Assembly: GCA_037447655.1 (NCBI GenBank) | Contig: JBBHKE010002125.1 | Location: 86,180-150,179 of the forward strand | DNA: 64,000 nucleotides | Source: Zygnema cylindricum | Taxonomy: Eukaryota > Streptophyta > Zygnematophyceae > Zygnematales > Zygnemataceae | Direction of reading: 5' to 3' | Shown: one piece after another, positions 45,629 to 58,127 of the stretch | How the letters are laid out: each line of letters begins with the position of its first letter | How positions within the stretch are numbered: the stretch's first letter is position 1 | The notes under the pieces: generated by a model | Databases searched by the model: none | Told to the model about the DNA's origin: nothing | Seen by the model: the letters and a program-made list of their open reading frames with translations, nothing else | Position numbers and translations under genes: made by a program

Positions 45629-47067
45629 CCGGTGTCTTTTCTTTCTCAGTCACCTACACTAGTAATGTAGAAATTAATGGTCCGTTTTTAAGTATTTTCT
45701 AGGTCTAAATAGAAATATAGAAAGATACCAAGGCAATCTATCTCTAACTTCTCTCTCCCACTCTCAAACTTGTCGCAGTCACTAAGAAATTGGAGAGGAA
45801 GCTAGAGCCATGGCTACCTAGGCTCTCCAGAGGTTTACGGGAAATATATTAGTTTATTTACCGTTAGGGGTTTATTTACTAAAAGGATATATACTGCTTC
45901 CAGGATTTGATCCTGGTACCTGCCGGACGGTGAGTAGCCGGTAGCCGGTAGCCTTATCCGTTAAGTCTAGAACTAATGATACATAATATATCGTTTGATA
46001 TTTAATTAAACATTACCACGTAGGATAATTCATTTAACTGAAACTGTTTACGGGATACATAGATCCAGGAATGTAAAAGTACGAATCAAGGTACGGACAA
46101 AAAACATGTACCGCGCATTTGTTACAATAGCGAAACGAATTTCGCGCAGGTATTTATTACAGCTACGATTAAATGTGCATTTAAACGGACGGCCGGAATG
46201 AATGCCGAGATCGCGGAAGAGGATTTCGGCGGTTCTTGCTCATCGCCACATCGGATGACACGTGGCAGAATAATATTAGATCGCGGCATCTCCGTGGATT
46301 AAGGGAGCAAATTCGGATATACCACGTGTCAACATTTAGGGCATGTCGTATAGTGTCCGTACAGAAAGTACACCGGCAACTGTACTTTTGTGTACGGAAG
46401 TGTAATATGATTGGCTCCGTACATCAGTAGATAGAGTTTGTGAGAGAGATAGGACTAAGAAAAATTAGTAGATTGAACCCTCTCTCCCAGAGAGCTTCTG
46501 TACAAAAGGTCAACTTTGACCCTCCATAACTTACTGCTCAAAGGAGCAAATTCAGAGATTATTTTTGGTATCGACTTAGGGGAGTCTTGCCTTCACAAAG
46601 GTGAAGGTGGTCAGAGTTTTTGTTTGCCAAGGTGGCAGTTGTTCTTGCTGAAACACAAAGGGGTCAAGGTTATCCTAGAGGCTTCTTAGAAGCTGTCCAT
46701 TTTGAGGACTTATGGAGGTCTCAGAGTTTTAGGTTATGGGCCCACCTTTAGGGTACCAATATTTAATGGAAGTGGCTTTATATACTGGGAAAGTATGATG
46801 ATAGGAGCTCTATGCGAAAAAAGGTTTTGGGGGATAGTGAGTGGATGATTGGGGCGTCCATCAATTCTTGGAATCCCTCCAGGGTTTGGAGGAAGCAGAT
46901 TCACAAAGAAAGTAGATCCATCTTCAACGGAGGAGACAAAAGAAGGAGAGGTGGTGGACAAAGGAGTGGAGAGGGAGACGACCACACCAATAGCAACTGG
47001 TTTAGCATTCATATCACCTATTCCAAGGAACGAGGAGAATGATAGTGAAACCTAGGACTTCAACAAA

Positions 47068-47680
47068 ATGGCGGCAAAGCACTTCATCCTACGCCATCTT
47101 ACTCAAGGACTTGCATGTCCTCATTTACAAGTAAAAAAGACATCCGATCTGTGGATGGCTCTCATTGAGATGTACTGAAGTGGTACGATTCAGCAACAAA
47201 AGTTGGCTGATCAGAAAGTTAAGGAATATGTATACAAAGGGGGAAAGATATTGGATTTTTGCAATAAGCTTGCTACACTCTTCTTGGAGTTAAAGAGTGC
47301 GGGAAAAGATTTTAGTGAAAAAGAAAAGGTTAATTGTTTACTAATGAAGTTACCCGATGAGTTCGAGAACATAGTCAACCGTGTGCAGGACTTGTCGGAC
47401 TCAAGGTGGATATGGAACTCAATGGTAGGGATGATTCTCGTTCGGGAGTATACGATTGAGATTCCGAAGAGGAGGAAAGAGTGGCAAAGCCTTGGCAACT
47501 GCGACCGATTGGAGGAACAAGGATTCCCGGAAACCCGTCGGAAACTATGGGGATAGGGAGCAGAAAAATCAGGCCGACGAGTTCGGACCAAGGGCTCCCA
47601 AAGGTTTATGTCATTTTTGTAAGAAACCGTGGCACTATATGGCAGAGTGCACTAAGCTAACCGAGCTTCGGTTAAAGTAG
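47068..47680 (+). pseudogene. Copia B2 gag
   Basis: MAAKHFILRHLTQGL begins the recognisable part. A stop near 47176 and a shift near 47470 separate blocks with QQQKLADQKVKEYVYKGGK, LLMKLPDEFENIVNRVQDL and the zinc knuckle CHFCKKPWHYMAEC. Confidence 0.82.
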
Positions 47681-47735
47681 AGGCAAACCGGTGGTACCCC
47701 GAGAGGAAAGAAAAACGCCCTTTTGACGAAGGTAC

Positions 47736-49034
47736 ATGAGGCGGAATCCGAGGACGAGGACAATGAGCTCTTTTTGGTTGAGGAGTTGGAGCCGAAAAAC
47801 GAGGTGGAAATTCCACGAAGGCAAAAAATGTGCTTACGGTGGATTCAAAGGTGAAGCAGGCTGGATTATAGATTCAGGTGCCTCCATGCACATGTGTAAG
47901 GATAGGCACCTTTTCACTAAGATAAGAAAGATTCCCACCGTAGAGATAGAATACGGGGATGGGAGGATAGTCACCACTACTATTGTAGGATCGGTAGATC
48001 TGAAAGTGTTAGTAGAAGGAAAGACATCCATAGTAACATTCTCCGATGTATTGTTTATTCCGGAGCTGAACAAAAACCTCATCTCTACATCTGTATTAGA
48101 TGATAAGGGTTTTTTTACTAGCACTAGGGAAGGAGTCTTTACTGCTAGTTTTGAGGAGGATGTCTATTTCATTGCTGAGAAAGGTAGCCATGGGATATTT
48201 AGGCTGATTTTAAGTAATGAAACGAAGAAAATTTATTATGCTGGTGTTCATGATATTATGATGTGGCATAAGAGGCTTGGGCATGTGAATCTAGATAAGT
48301 TAAGAGAGATGAAAAAGATGGGAGTGGTGGAAGGGATTCAGTTCAGTGAGAGTGATAATATAAGTGATTGTAGTGGATGTGCTCAAGGTAAAGCACACAG
48401 ATTACCCTTTCCTAAAACAGCCACTTATAAGGGAGAAAAAATTCTAGATCTAGTACACACAAACATTTGGGGACCGTCTAAGGTGCCCTCGCCGGGGGAG
48501 AAGAGATTTATGATGACTATCACGGATGATTGGTCTCGGTAATCCCGGGTGTATTTTTTGAAAAACAAGTCCGAAGCTCAGGATTGTTTTGGACAATATA
48601 AAGCATGGAGCGAAAAACTCCATGAAACTCCAATCAAATGAGTAACGAGTGACAATAGTGGAGAGTATACTTCTAACCAGTTTGAGGATTTTCTGAGGGA
48701 AGATGGGGTCCAACATTAAAAGACAGTTTCAGAAAACCCGGAACAGAATGGGGTAGCTGAAAGGTTAAATAGAAGACTAAGTGATAGTGCTAGAAGCATG
48801 TTGTCAGATATGAAGATAGGAAAAAGGTTTTGGGCAGAAGCAATGAACTGTGCTTATTACCTCAAAAATATAGTTCTTACTTCAGCTATAAAAGATCAAA
48901 CACCTTATGAGAGATGTACAAGCCGGAAACCAAACATATCTCACTTAAAGGTTTTCGGCAATCAAGTATTCAGTCTAGATACAGATCGATCTAATTGGAA
49001 GTTATATCCTAAAGGAAAACCAAGATACTTATAA
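47736..49034 (+). pseudogene. Copia B2 protease, gag-pre-integrase and integrase
   Basis: The protease motif WIIDSGASMHMC is intact. MMWHKRLGHVNLDKLREM and CSGCAQGKAHRLPFP form the HHCC region. In the integrase the first Asp region reads LVHTNIWGP (Asp lost), SDNSGEY keeps the second and NGVAERLNR keeps the Glu. In-frame stops occur after TDDWSR, before VTSDNSGEY and near VQH. Confidence 0.88.
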
Positions 49035-49133
49035 TGAAATGATGAGGATGTTAAAGGATATAAAGTTTATGATCTAAAAAGGGAAGATATAATCTTATTA
49101 AAGCATCTAGTAGTTATAGATGAAGGAAAGTCT

Positions 49134-50961
49134 GTGGATCCCTTCAAGTATACAAAGTCAGTAAAAATCAGATTTGAGTCAGAAAATTCCAATGATTTTG
49201 AGCTTCCTAACTATCAAGGTTTCAGAGAAGATGACATTCTTGCAGGTACAAATCAGACTGAAAAGGAATCGGTTGTGGAAACTCCAGTGACAACTCATCC
49301 CGAAGCGGTAGACGTGGTGGAAATTGATTCAGTATCAAGGGTTAGGGGAGAAGTCGAGATTGTTCGAAAGAATCCACGAGAACCATCTATTCCGGCCTCA
49401 AATTTTGAGGGGGGGAGGAGAAGTAGCAAAAGATTGCAAGAAAAACAGGTTAATAACAAGGTAACAAAACTATCTCATCAAGATGAACCTCAGACTTATG
49501 GAGAGGCGATGACTTGTCCAGAAAGAAACCGCTGGAAGACAGCCATCAATGAGGAGATGGCCTCAATTATGGCAGCCGATACTTGGGAGCTGGTGGATTG
49601 TCCACCTAACCGATAACCAATCGGTTGTTAGTGGGTTTTCAAATTAAAACTGAACCCAGATAACACAATCGAGCGCTACAATGCCAGATTAGTGGCAAAG
49701 GGATTTACACAAAAAGAGGGAATTGACTACGAGGAAACCTTTGCCCAGATCGTCAGATTTCTCTCCGTCCGCATACTTCTCAGTCTGGCAGCATCGCAAG
49801 ACATGGAAGTGCACCAGATAGACATCAAGATAGCCTTTTTGCATGGAGAATTGGAAGAGGAGATCTTCATGCGACAACCTGAAGGGTTTGTGGAGGAAGG
49901 AGAGGAGAGTAAGGTATGCTGGCTGATTAAATCTCTTTATGGTTTGAAACAGGCGTTTCGACAGTGGAATAAGAAGCTTCATGAGTTTCTTACCGGTCTG
50001 GGATATATCTGGGTCAGCTCATATCACTCAATCTATGTTTTCGAGGATGGGGAAGGTTTTATATTTATTGCAATATATGTTGATGATTTGCTTGTTTTAA
50101 GTAAATAAATGGAAAAAAATAATATACTGAAAACCGATCAGGGGAGATTTGAAATGAAGGATATGGGGGAAGAAAAATATATTTTAGGAATTCAAGTAGA
50201 AAGAGACCGAAAAAGAAAGATTATAAGATTGACTCAAAAGGAAGCAATAGGGAACATGCTTGAAAAAATTCAGATGGACAAAGCTAATAGTTGTACAACT
50301 CCAATGGAGTTGTAGAAGGGAAGTGAGGGGAGTGAGGAAGAAGGAGTCATAGTCTTAGACGAGGAATTATCTCCAAAGATAGGGGGGGACGGGTTTATGG
50401 GTTCAAAGCCATATAGACAAGTAGTTGGAAGTCTTATATATTTTATGAATTGTACGAGACCCGACATTGCACTAGCTGTGCGAGTCCTAAGTAGAAGTCT
50501 GCAGAATCCTAAAAATGCATATTCGGAAACAGAAAAAAGGGTGTTGAGATATCTTGCAGGTACTCGAAATCTCAAGTTTGTACTCGGAGGAGGAGAGGTG
50601 AAAATTCAGACATAGAGCGATGCTAGCTATCGAGACATGCCAAGCTGGAAATCTACGACCAGCTTTGGTTCTGAAACTTGGAGATGGAACTTGCTGCTGG
50701 AGTAGCAAATTACAAAAGGTTACAGCTCAATCCACAATGGAGTCAAAATATATGGCAGCAACTTCCGCCCTCAAGGAGCTCCCATGGGTCAAGTCCATTT
50801 TACACGAACTTGGGTATATGCAAACTGGTCCTCAAGCTATCTGGTGTGACAACCAGGCAGCCATTGCAATTGCCTCTAACACCGGCCATCACTTTAAGAG
50901 CAAACACATGGATGTTAGACTTCACTTTGTTAGAGAAAATGTACTTGCAAAAGTCGTTTAA
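49134..50961 (+). pseudogene. Copia B2 reverse transcriptase and RNase H
   Basis: RT blocks include NEEMASIMAADTWELVDCPPN, ARLVAKGFTQKEGIDYEETF, HQIDIKIAFLHGELEEEIFM, LIKSLYGLKQA and the intact catalytic YVDDLLVLSK at about 50080-50108. KPYRQVVGSLIYFMNCTRPD follows, and RNase H with STMESKYMAATSALKE, IWCDNQAAIAIASN and HFKSKHMDVRLHFVRE ends at 50961. Stops at about 49613, 50106, 50313 and 50613 break it. Confidence 0.92.
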
Positions 50962-51084
50962 CTGTGTTATTTACCGGATGAGAAGATGGTGGCTGAAATG
51001 TCAAGAAAAGCCCTTCCTGCTCCTCAATTACAGTTTTGCAGAGATGCTATTGGACTAAGTGAGTAACTAAGTCTAAAGATTTAG

Positions 51085-51454
51085 GGGAGTGTTGTAATTT
51101 ATAAATCTTTATTTCAGTAAATAAGGGTAAACATAACTAAAGATATTTTTCTAGTAGTCTACTTACCTTTATTAGCGTTACAGTAGCAAATAGTACAGTA
51201 GAGTGTATCGTACTTTTGCAGGGACACGTGTTGGCGAAAGAACGTATGCAGGTTTTTCCGAGTGGCGCCAACAGTCAGCCATACGTTTCAAACAGTTGAC
51301 GATTTGATTCACATGATCGGACGAACAGGAACTGACCCGGGTATTCCGAAAATATTTGGTACAGTTCGACGGTACCATCATCTATCGAATTTGCTCCAAC
51401 GGACGCGATTCACCCGGTACCACAAGCGTGATTCACGAGGGACCATAAGCGTGA
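51085..51454. other. Sequence after the B2 polypurine tract, origin unclear
   Basis: It starts TGTTGTAATTTATAAATC as an LTR would, but does not match the other LTR bodies. It is interrupted at 51455 by a solo LTR, and its continuation appears to resume at 52501 (CGTGATTCGCGTGGGACC). Confidence 0.4.
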
Positions 51455-52500
51455 TGCAATTCTGTGTCCTCCATTGGACTACAGAATACAGGAAGCCTCT
51501 AGATAGTATTTAACTAACCCACTTTAAGCCACGACCACTTCTGCCCAAGAAGGCAAACTGACAATTTGACTGCACCCTTGTGCAGCCTGGACTCCCTTGA
51601 GTCTGTAGCAAAAAGAATCACTGAAAATGGCCAACCAGCCGATAAGTTATAGGGTGGCAAAGATGCCAATTTATACAAACTCTCAGAGAGAGAGGACTAT
51701 CTACCTAAATTTTCCTAAGTCCTAGTTTTTCCTAATTCCCTCTCCAGCTCCTATCTACTGCCTGTACGAACCAATCACAAAACTGTATAGTACTAGAAAG
51801 TACTACTGCCGATGTACTTTCTGTACGACCTGTGTACGACAAGGCCATTGAGTGGACGCGTGTCCACTTTTCACTCGTCCGTACGTTCCTCGGAATTCCC
51901 GCGACCGAATGATGTCTTCCCACGTGGCGCCGGGTCATGCCACGTCACTAAATGCCAAAGTGACCACTCCGGGATTTCGGCGATGATGTGCGCCGTTGGA
52001 TTTTATGCGAAACGCAATCTTGGCCGTAATAAATACTTGCGCGACATTTGTTCCGATGTAGAAATAAAATGCGTGGTATCCGTTTTGATTTAGCGTCGTA
52101 CGACGTACTTTATATAACTGAATCTATGTACACCGTAAACAGTTCTAGTTAAATGAATTTTATCCACTTGAACTAAATATATATCTATCACATACCATAG
52201 CACTTAGCATTGGTCCTAGTCTATTAGGATAAAGCTGACCGCTACCGATCAACTTGACGAACCGCAGGTACCGGGATCAAATCTCTGGTCCGTCAAGTAT
52301 ATTTTTAGTAACCTACTAAAAATAGCTGTTTGTTGAACTAAGGCAGCCATGGATCAACCTCTCTCTCTTTCCTTCAGTGACTACAACAAGTATGGGGGCT
52401 AGAGAGCGGAGGTGGAGGCAGGCTGTCCGTCCTTTTCTTTTTCTTTTATAAAAACACATTTAAACCTAGAAAATACTCTAGAAATCTATAAATTTCAACA
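51455..52500 (-). mobile_element. Solo LTR, family B-like (1046 bp), target duplication CGTGA
   Basis: On the minus strand it starts TGTTGAAATTTATAG at 52500 and ends ...ACAGAATTGCA at 51455. CGTGA occurs at 51450-51454 and 52501-52505. The body shares the ACCGATATT/CACGTGGC and AGCCATGG blocks and the GGACTC hairpin region (51589-51604) with the other LTRs. Confidence 0.92.
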
Positions 52501-53090
52501 CGTGATTCGCGTGGGACCACAACTGACGAAGCACTCAGGTGCTTCGTACTACACGACCACATTCGGTTGGACTTTAGCGATTACCGCTAACCAAGCATTT
52601 GGAACGTTTTGTGTACGGTTCAATATCTGTAATATATGTGAATAACATTGGTTTGTAGTTTGGTGTAATAAAAAATAGTGTTCCATTAATCAGGTTTTTC
52701 GAAAATAATAATTAGGGTTTTAAGGTACTGAGACGTACAGGTAGGATGCTTTGTCGTTAGTCAGGATAATAACCGTAGTAACGGTAAACCAAGTTATTGT
52801 AGATCAGTAGATACACACTGTGAGTGTATAACTTAGGACTTAGCCAATTTTGTAGTATCCAGTTTTGGGAATATGATTTTATGATGATAGTTTTTGGGAA
52901 ACTTCCAGACATCATATCTTATGGTTTACTGAGTCATTTGAGCTGCAATTTTGGGAATTGTCAGTTTAATGTATTTTGTATCACTGTGGCAAATTTGAGG
53001 TATATTGGCTTTTTGAGTCATATTTTGTGTCAGTTCAAAGTTGGCTTTTAAGAAGGTACTTTGATAGTTTCTGTTGGTGTTCATGTCTAC
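52501..53090. other. Intergenic DNA, nothing recognised
   Basis: AT-rich sequence with T-rich stretches and short open frames without recognisable domains. Confidence 0.4.
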
Positions 53091-53150
53091 TTCCACTACT
53101 ACTGCTGGTTCTCCTCTTGCAACGGTGGTTGTAGAACAATGCTACTCAGG
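53091..53150 (+). mobile_element. Copia C gag-leader fragment
   Basis: ACTGCTGGTTCTCCTCTTG and ACGGTGGTTGTAGAACAA match 43268-43308, the leader just after the C LTR. The match ends soon after the start of gag. Confidence 0.65.
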
Positions 53151-53394
53151 GTCAGTGTGCAAATGCCCTCTGCCAGATCTAATAACAAAATCACACAAGA
53201 AGTCTTCAAATTCACGCAAACAGGCACCCATGCAAACATGCACCCCCGTAAAAGATTTGATCTATTCTGTATCACCTGGGGTTGGTCTAATCGTGAACAC
53301 CCCTAACAAGACTGTTCACAGCAAGATCTAAGCAATACCACAATAAGTCACTTCAAGCCACTCTAAGAAGAAACATGTCACCTATGCAAGGCCA

Positions 53395-53500
53395 CTTGCA
53401 GCCAGATTTAATAAAACGGGAAACTATTCAAGGCCCACAAGGCCAGATGTAATAAAACACGAAATTATCCAGGCCCACCAAGGCCAGATGTTATAGGCAA
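53395..53500 (+). repeat. Short tandem repeat (about 47 bp unit, 2-3 copies)
   Basis: Units share AAGGCCAGAT(G/T)TAATAAAAC and CAGGCCCAC(C)AAGGCC. The first unit is more diverged. Confidence 0.7.
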
Positions 53501-53839
53501 GAAGTCGCTATCCAAGACCAATCACGGTCAGATCTAAAGAAAATGCAACCACATGCTTATGCGGAAAGGAAGGCACAACCTTGGGGCGGATCCTAACCCC
53601 TTTAGGTTACCGCGTTTAACAACCTATCACGCGCCTACAACCACATGGACCCGACTACTCACCTGGAGCGATCTGTAAGGTCTCTCAGTGATGCTCCAAC
53701 CTCGCTCCAATTCCGAATTGTTCAGAAAACATCACAGCTCAAAATACCAAAGTAGTTAGTAGCCTGTAAAGGTACGCGTATCAGCGCTATGCCACGCTCT
53801 ACCCGTCTATAAAGCAGCGATAACTCGTGCAACCTACTT

Positions 53840-53874
53840 TATATATTGATATATATATATATATATATATATAT
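53840..53874. repeat. (TA)n microsatellite
   Basis: An almost uninterrupted TA repeat of about 34 bp. Confidence 0.95.
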
Positions 53875-56194
53875 TTGAGGTTTGTTTTTTTTAATATGAA
53901 TTTTTTAAGTTTTCTTAGTATTCTGAGTGAGTTAATCTGGTAAGAAGAAAGAAGAGAAAACGATATAGGACAGTTCAACAATCTCAAAATCAACAATTCA
54001 AAAAACAAACTAGACAACAAATAACATGAAAACAAAGCATAACATAATTTTTTTTTTAATTTCCAACAAATTAAAAACAAACTAGATAGGAGACACAAAA
54101 AATAAAGAAAATTAGAAATGAAAAACAAATTAAAATAAACTAGACAGAAAGAAAACAATTGACACAAGGAATAAAGAATATTAGAAATGAAAAACAAATT
54201 AAGTTCAGGACTATTTAGGACAGTAGCCACTAGGCTCTGAAGTCTTTTAGTATTCCCTACAGGAGTCTAACCAGCGGACTAGAACCCTTCCCTAATCGGT
54301 TGAAGGAGCCGAGATAGCTGGAATTCCCACAAAGTTGGACAGGACTGGAACTATAATGCAAAGTCAGCGCTCTTACAGCAAGAAAATACAAATCCGCACA
54401 ACACAATTCGTACACCATGACAAGTAGAACACAGTTGGAGGGAAACCTTGCAGCTCGCTTACGCCGGTAGATTAGGTAAGGACTTGGTACAAAGAAAATA
54501 TGGAGCTCAGAGACAGCCAGCAACATAGACTATGGGTCTGAAAGGAAACCTTAACTCATAACTAGCCTGTCACTAAATGTTTAGGTGAAACCCTAACTGT
54601 AACAAGGTTTGACAAATCCCGAGAAAAAGCTTGCCAAAAAACAACAACTTCCTAATGTTGGATTCCCGTACTTAATTTGCAATGTTCCTATCTTGCCAAA
54701 TGGCATTTATCTTATGCTTTCACTAACCGTATAGCTACACTAATTCCTATATGTCTATATCTTTGTGCATGCAGGTTTCTATGTTCAAACACTGCCAGTT
54801 TCTAGAGACGACCGCTGCGTGGCCGCCTCGCGATGCCTTACATCTACACCTCGAGGATAAAAACCCTCCCTAAGCTAGGCAAAAATAATGCATGAACCTC
54901 CGAGGGTTCATGCCTTCAGACATCTGTCAGGTTTAGAGTCGTTTTAATTCCCGACATCTGATGCCGTACCACACTCTAGTCCCACGCGGACTCCACATCG
55001 TGTTCCCACTGCGCCGTACGGGAGTATAATCCGACCTTTGTCTTGTACACATCTCCAGTTGTACTTTCGGATATAAACCTGTCACGTCACCTAAACGTCA
55101 ATTAGTATACGATTAAATAATAATACCAGCCGACGTCTTACGGCTTGAGAGTGTGCTATCTACGCTAATGCATCTCCATTGCGAAAGGTACCGTAGCTTT
55201 GGCTCGTATCAACATATTACGGTATCGAATGGATTAGTGAACTTCAATATGTATCGCCTCGCCATCTGGTGCATAAAGATGTTTTAGTTTATTCTAACTT
55301 TTAATGTGGCATATTCTTATGCTTTGGGCTGACCCACTTTTCCTTTTGCTTTTGAGGTATGGGTTCTCTTTTTTTCTATTAGAATTTTGTTTTTGTTTTC
55401 GTATCGTACATGCTTAAATTCTAGTTTTGAGCATGGTATGTTATCGCATGAATGTCTTAGGCATTTCAATCTTTATTGGTCGTTAACTATTTTTACATAG
55501 CAATAATGCTTTGCAACTAGATGGTTTAACCAGCTCGTGTTTGGAAATAATATTTAAACTTTCTATTTGGATGGTCGTAGAGTTTCACGAAGATTAGGCA
55601 CATTTATTTTAGCGCGAATGTTTGTCACGTAAATTTTGGGTGGTCGAGATTTGTGTGCATAAGAAAGAGAACGAGCGTACGCTCTTGGCAGAAGCAGATA
55701 ATCCCAGGATTATGGTGCAGAGGCCCTTATGAGGGACTTCAGAAAACAGTAGAGAAATTATTTTATTTTGGAATGATTTTCCGTACTGTCATCCGGGACC
55801 GCCCAGTGCCTGGCCACACGTGTGCCCGCTACCCTGCCAGAAAACTTCCCTCATCCCGACGTGTGATGTACCAAGTCCGTGAAAACTTTATCCGATAAAC
55901 TATCCATAGCGCCAACCGAACCCAAGCAGCCAAGTCCCTAAAAGCTTTTGTAAACGACCAAGCAATTGACAACGCAGATTTTTATATACCGTACGGTCAA
56001 CGATCCTTGAATTTCTGCAGTAGGTTCACTGACAGCTGGCAGATCGGATTCGTCTTTCACAAAACCAGATTGAAATTTGGACGTGAAGTATTGCAAGATC
56101 CAGTACTGTACTGACTGTACCGTCCAATTTCTTGGCAGGAGGAAAAATAAATATGATTTTGACGCTAAGAACTTTAAGGAGCACTTCCATGTTG
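53875..56194. other. Intergenic DNA without a supported gene
   Basis: The section 53930-54215 is A-rich with repeated AACAAATTAAA words. The rest is mixed composition and may be old repeat DNA, but I see no domain, bounded repeat or RNA gene. Confidence 0.35.
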
Positions 56195-57012
56195 GTTAGA
56201 TTCAGTTATGTAGAGTACGGAGTACGATACAGAGAAGAAACAGATACCGCGCACTTTGTTTCGATAGCGAAACAAATACCCGCAAGTATTTATGACGGCT
56301 ACGATTGAAATCTAGTTTTGATCTGACGGCCGGGAAGGATGCCGATATCGCAGAAGAGAATCGCGACGGTTTGCAATCATCGCCACATCAAGTGACACGT
56401 GGCGCGATATCATTGGATTGCGGCAACTCCGGACATTACGTGAACAAATCCCGATTTGACACGTGTCAACATTTTGGCCATGTTGTAAATTGGCCGTACA
56501 GAAAATACATCGGTACCTGTACTTTTCTGTATATCACAGTAATTTGATTGGTGACGTACATCAATAGATAGAGTATTGGAGAGAGAATATGACTTAGAAA
56601 ATTTAGTAGGTAGCAGCCTCTCTCCGAGAGAGCTCTTGTACAAAAGGTCATCTTTGACCATTCATAACTATCAATTTACTTGACCATTTTCATTGATTCT
56701 TTTTGCTGCACACTCAAGGGAGTCCAAGCTACACAGGGTTTAGTCAGTCAGAGTTTTTGTTTGCCAGGGTGGCTGCATTTCTAAGGGAAAGTCAAAATGG
56801 GTGAATGTGTCCAAAACTCATATTCTAACTTTGCATTCTGTGGTGGAACTGAGCACACAGAAAGTCTTATTTCACAGGGGTGAAGTTATAATGGGTTTGT
56901 GATTGTCAAGGGGTCAGTCATTTGGGTTTATATCAACTTGGAGTCCGCACTATCTAGATTAGCTTCTTTTGGATCTGCGATTTATGTGGGCAATAGAGCA
57001 CACAGAGTTTCA
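56195..57012 (+). mobile_element. Truncated Copia LTR, family C type
   Basis: The right part matches the LTR at 42130-43267 to its end (...CACAGAGTTTCA at 57012). The left third, with the TGTTG start, is missing. An imperfect GGACTC-type hairpin occurs near 56710-56725. Confidence 0.8.
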
Positions 57013-58080
57013 TGTACAATACGTAAAAACTAGAGAGGTCGATTTGAAAAAACCTTAAAAAACGTTAATGATTTTTTTTCCGTACAAAGCCGTACATGTT
57101 AAAAAAATTGACTTGAACATACACCGCAATTTGTACGCTTTCCGTCAAATGAGCAGTAAAAAGTACATGTAAACAAATAATTATCACACCTCAAATATGC
57201 ATCGGACCATTTACATCAACAGGTTAAAGTCAATCCAGCTGATACAAAGTGTGTAAGTAGGCCCAGGTTCAACTTCTGCGAAACGCTCTTTTTTTGTCAG
57301 AATAAAATTGTTTGTCGTTCACAGACAAGCTGCCATGGCCTTCTCTCTCTACCTCTATGAGAGCATGCAACTTTAAAAAAACAAAGTACAGGCCATATGC
57401 AGATGTTATTTTTCATCATTGAACATTGCACGACATAACATATTAATAATAAAAAAAAAACAATCACATTAGACAAAATAGAAATACATATGTGTCCTTC
57501 ATATATTTTTACTCTAAATCTTCTTCCCCTGCATCGAATTCTATCATGTCTTCATCTGAATCGTCTTCCCTAATCTCCCCTTCCTCTCCTCGAACTCTAG
57601 GCATGGCTGCTTTTTTGGAGGTCCGTGACTTATTCGTCAACGGCTTCAACGGCAGTTTACTAACTACTTTCGTGGCGTCGATAATGGCGTCTTCCTTGAA
57701 TTTTCGCTTTCAACTGTTGAAGTATTTGTGGCGCCTTCTTTTCGAAAATTTAAAGAAGACGCTCGTACACATTTTGAACTTACGGCGCTCAAATAGTGTG
57801 ACGCCGCAACGTCTCTTTTTGGAAATGTCCGTAGACGTGACGATAAATTTCCGTACATTTATGTGTACATTCTGATTAGTTTACTAAACAGAAAATACCG
57901 ATACGTGCATCGAATCTTATCGTCAATTCACGTACAGTTTCCGTAAATATTCGTACAGTTACCGTAAGTTTTTTATAGGATTCCGTAAATTGTCAGTTTC
58001 AGTTTACAGTAAACGTTTTTTTGCAATTTTTTTAAAAGTCACGTATAATACGTAGAAACTGGAAAAAAGGAAAAAAACGC
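57013..58080 (-). mobile_element. Internally deleted hAT derivative (non-autonomous)
   Basis: The left part (57060-57590) matches the hAT left flank and the transposase C-terminus coding region (TCTTCCCCTGCATCGAATT, GTCTTCATCTGAATC). It then jumps directly to sequence like the N-terminal side and right flank of copy 2 (AAATAGTGTGACG, TTTTTGGAAATGTC, AAATTGTCAGTTTCAGTTTA). The transposase body is gone. Confidence 0.75.
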
Positions 58081-58127
58081 GCGTATTGAACAACTAGGCC
58101 GGGGACACATATAAGATACTTATACTA

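Larger units (their letters stand above)
42130..45665 (+). mobile_element. Copia element C: LTR plus gag, protease and integrase remnants, reverse transcriptase missing
   Basis: LTR 42130-43267 (TGTTGATATTTGAG...GAGTTTCA, 1138 bp) sits directly after the B1 polypurine stretch, so it serves as the right border of B1 and the left border of C. Gag, protease and integrase remnants follow to 45628. The B2 LTR then begins at 45666 without an intervening reverse transcriptase or polypurine tract. C is therefore truncated on the right by the B2 insertion or by recombination. Confidence 0.78.
45666..51084 (+). mobile_element. Copia element B2: 5' LTR and full-order gag-protease-integrase-RT-RNase H internal region, decayed
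   Basis: The 5' LTR 45666-46731 (TGTAGAAATTAATGG..., 1066 bp) is followed by GGTTATGGGCCCACC. The internal region has the Copia order and ends in a polypurine stretch TTTAGGGGAG at about 51075-51084 followed by TGTTG. The sequence after 51085 does not match the 5' LTR beyond its first bases, so the right LTR is replaced or recombined. Multiple stops and shifts make it non-autonomous. Confidence 0.85.

Noticed and set aside
46554-46590. TGGTATCGACTTAGG as the primer site of Copia B2
   Set aside because: The solo LTRs with target duplications show that this position is inside the LTR, which ends near 46731.
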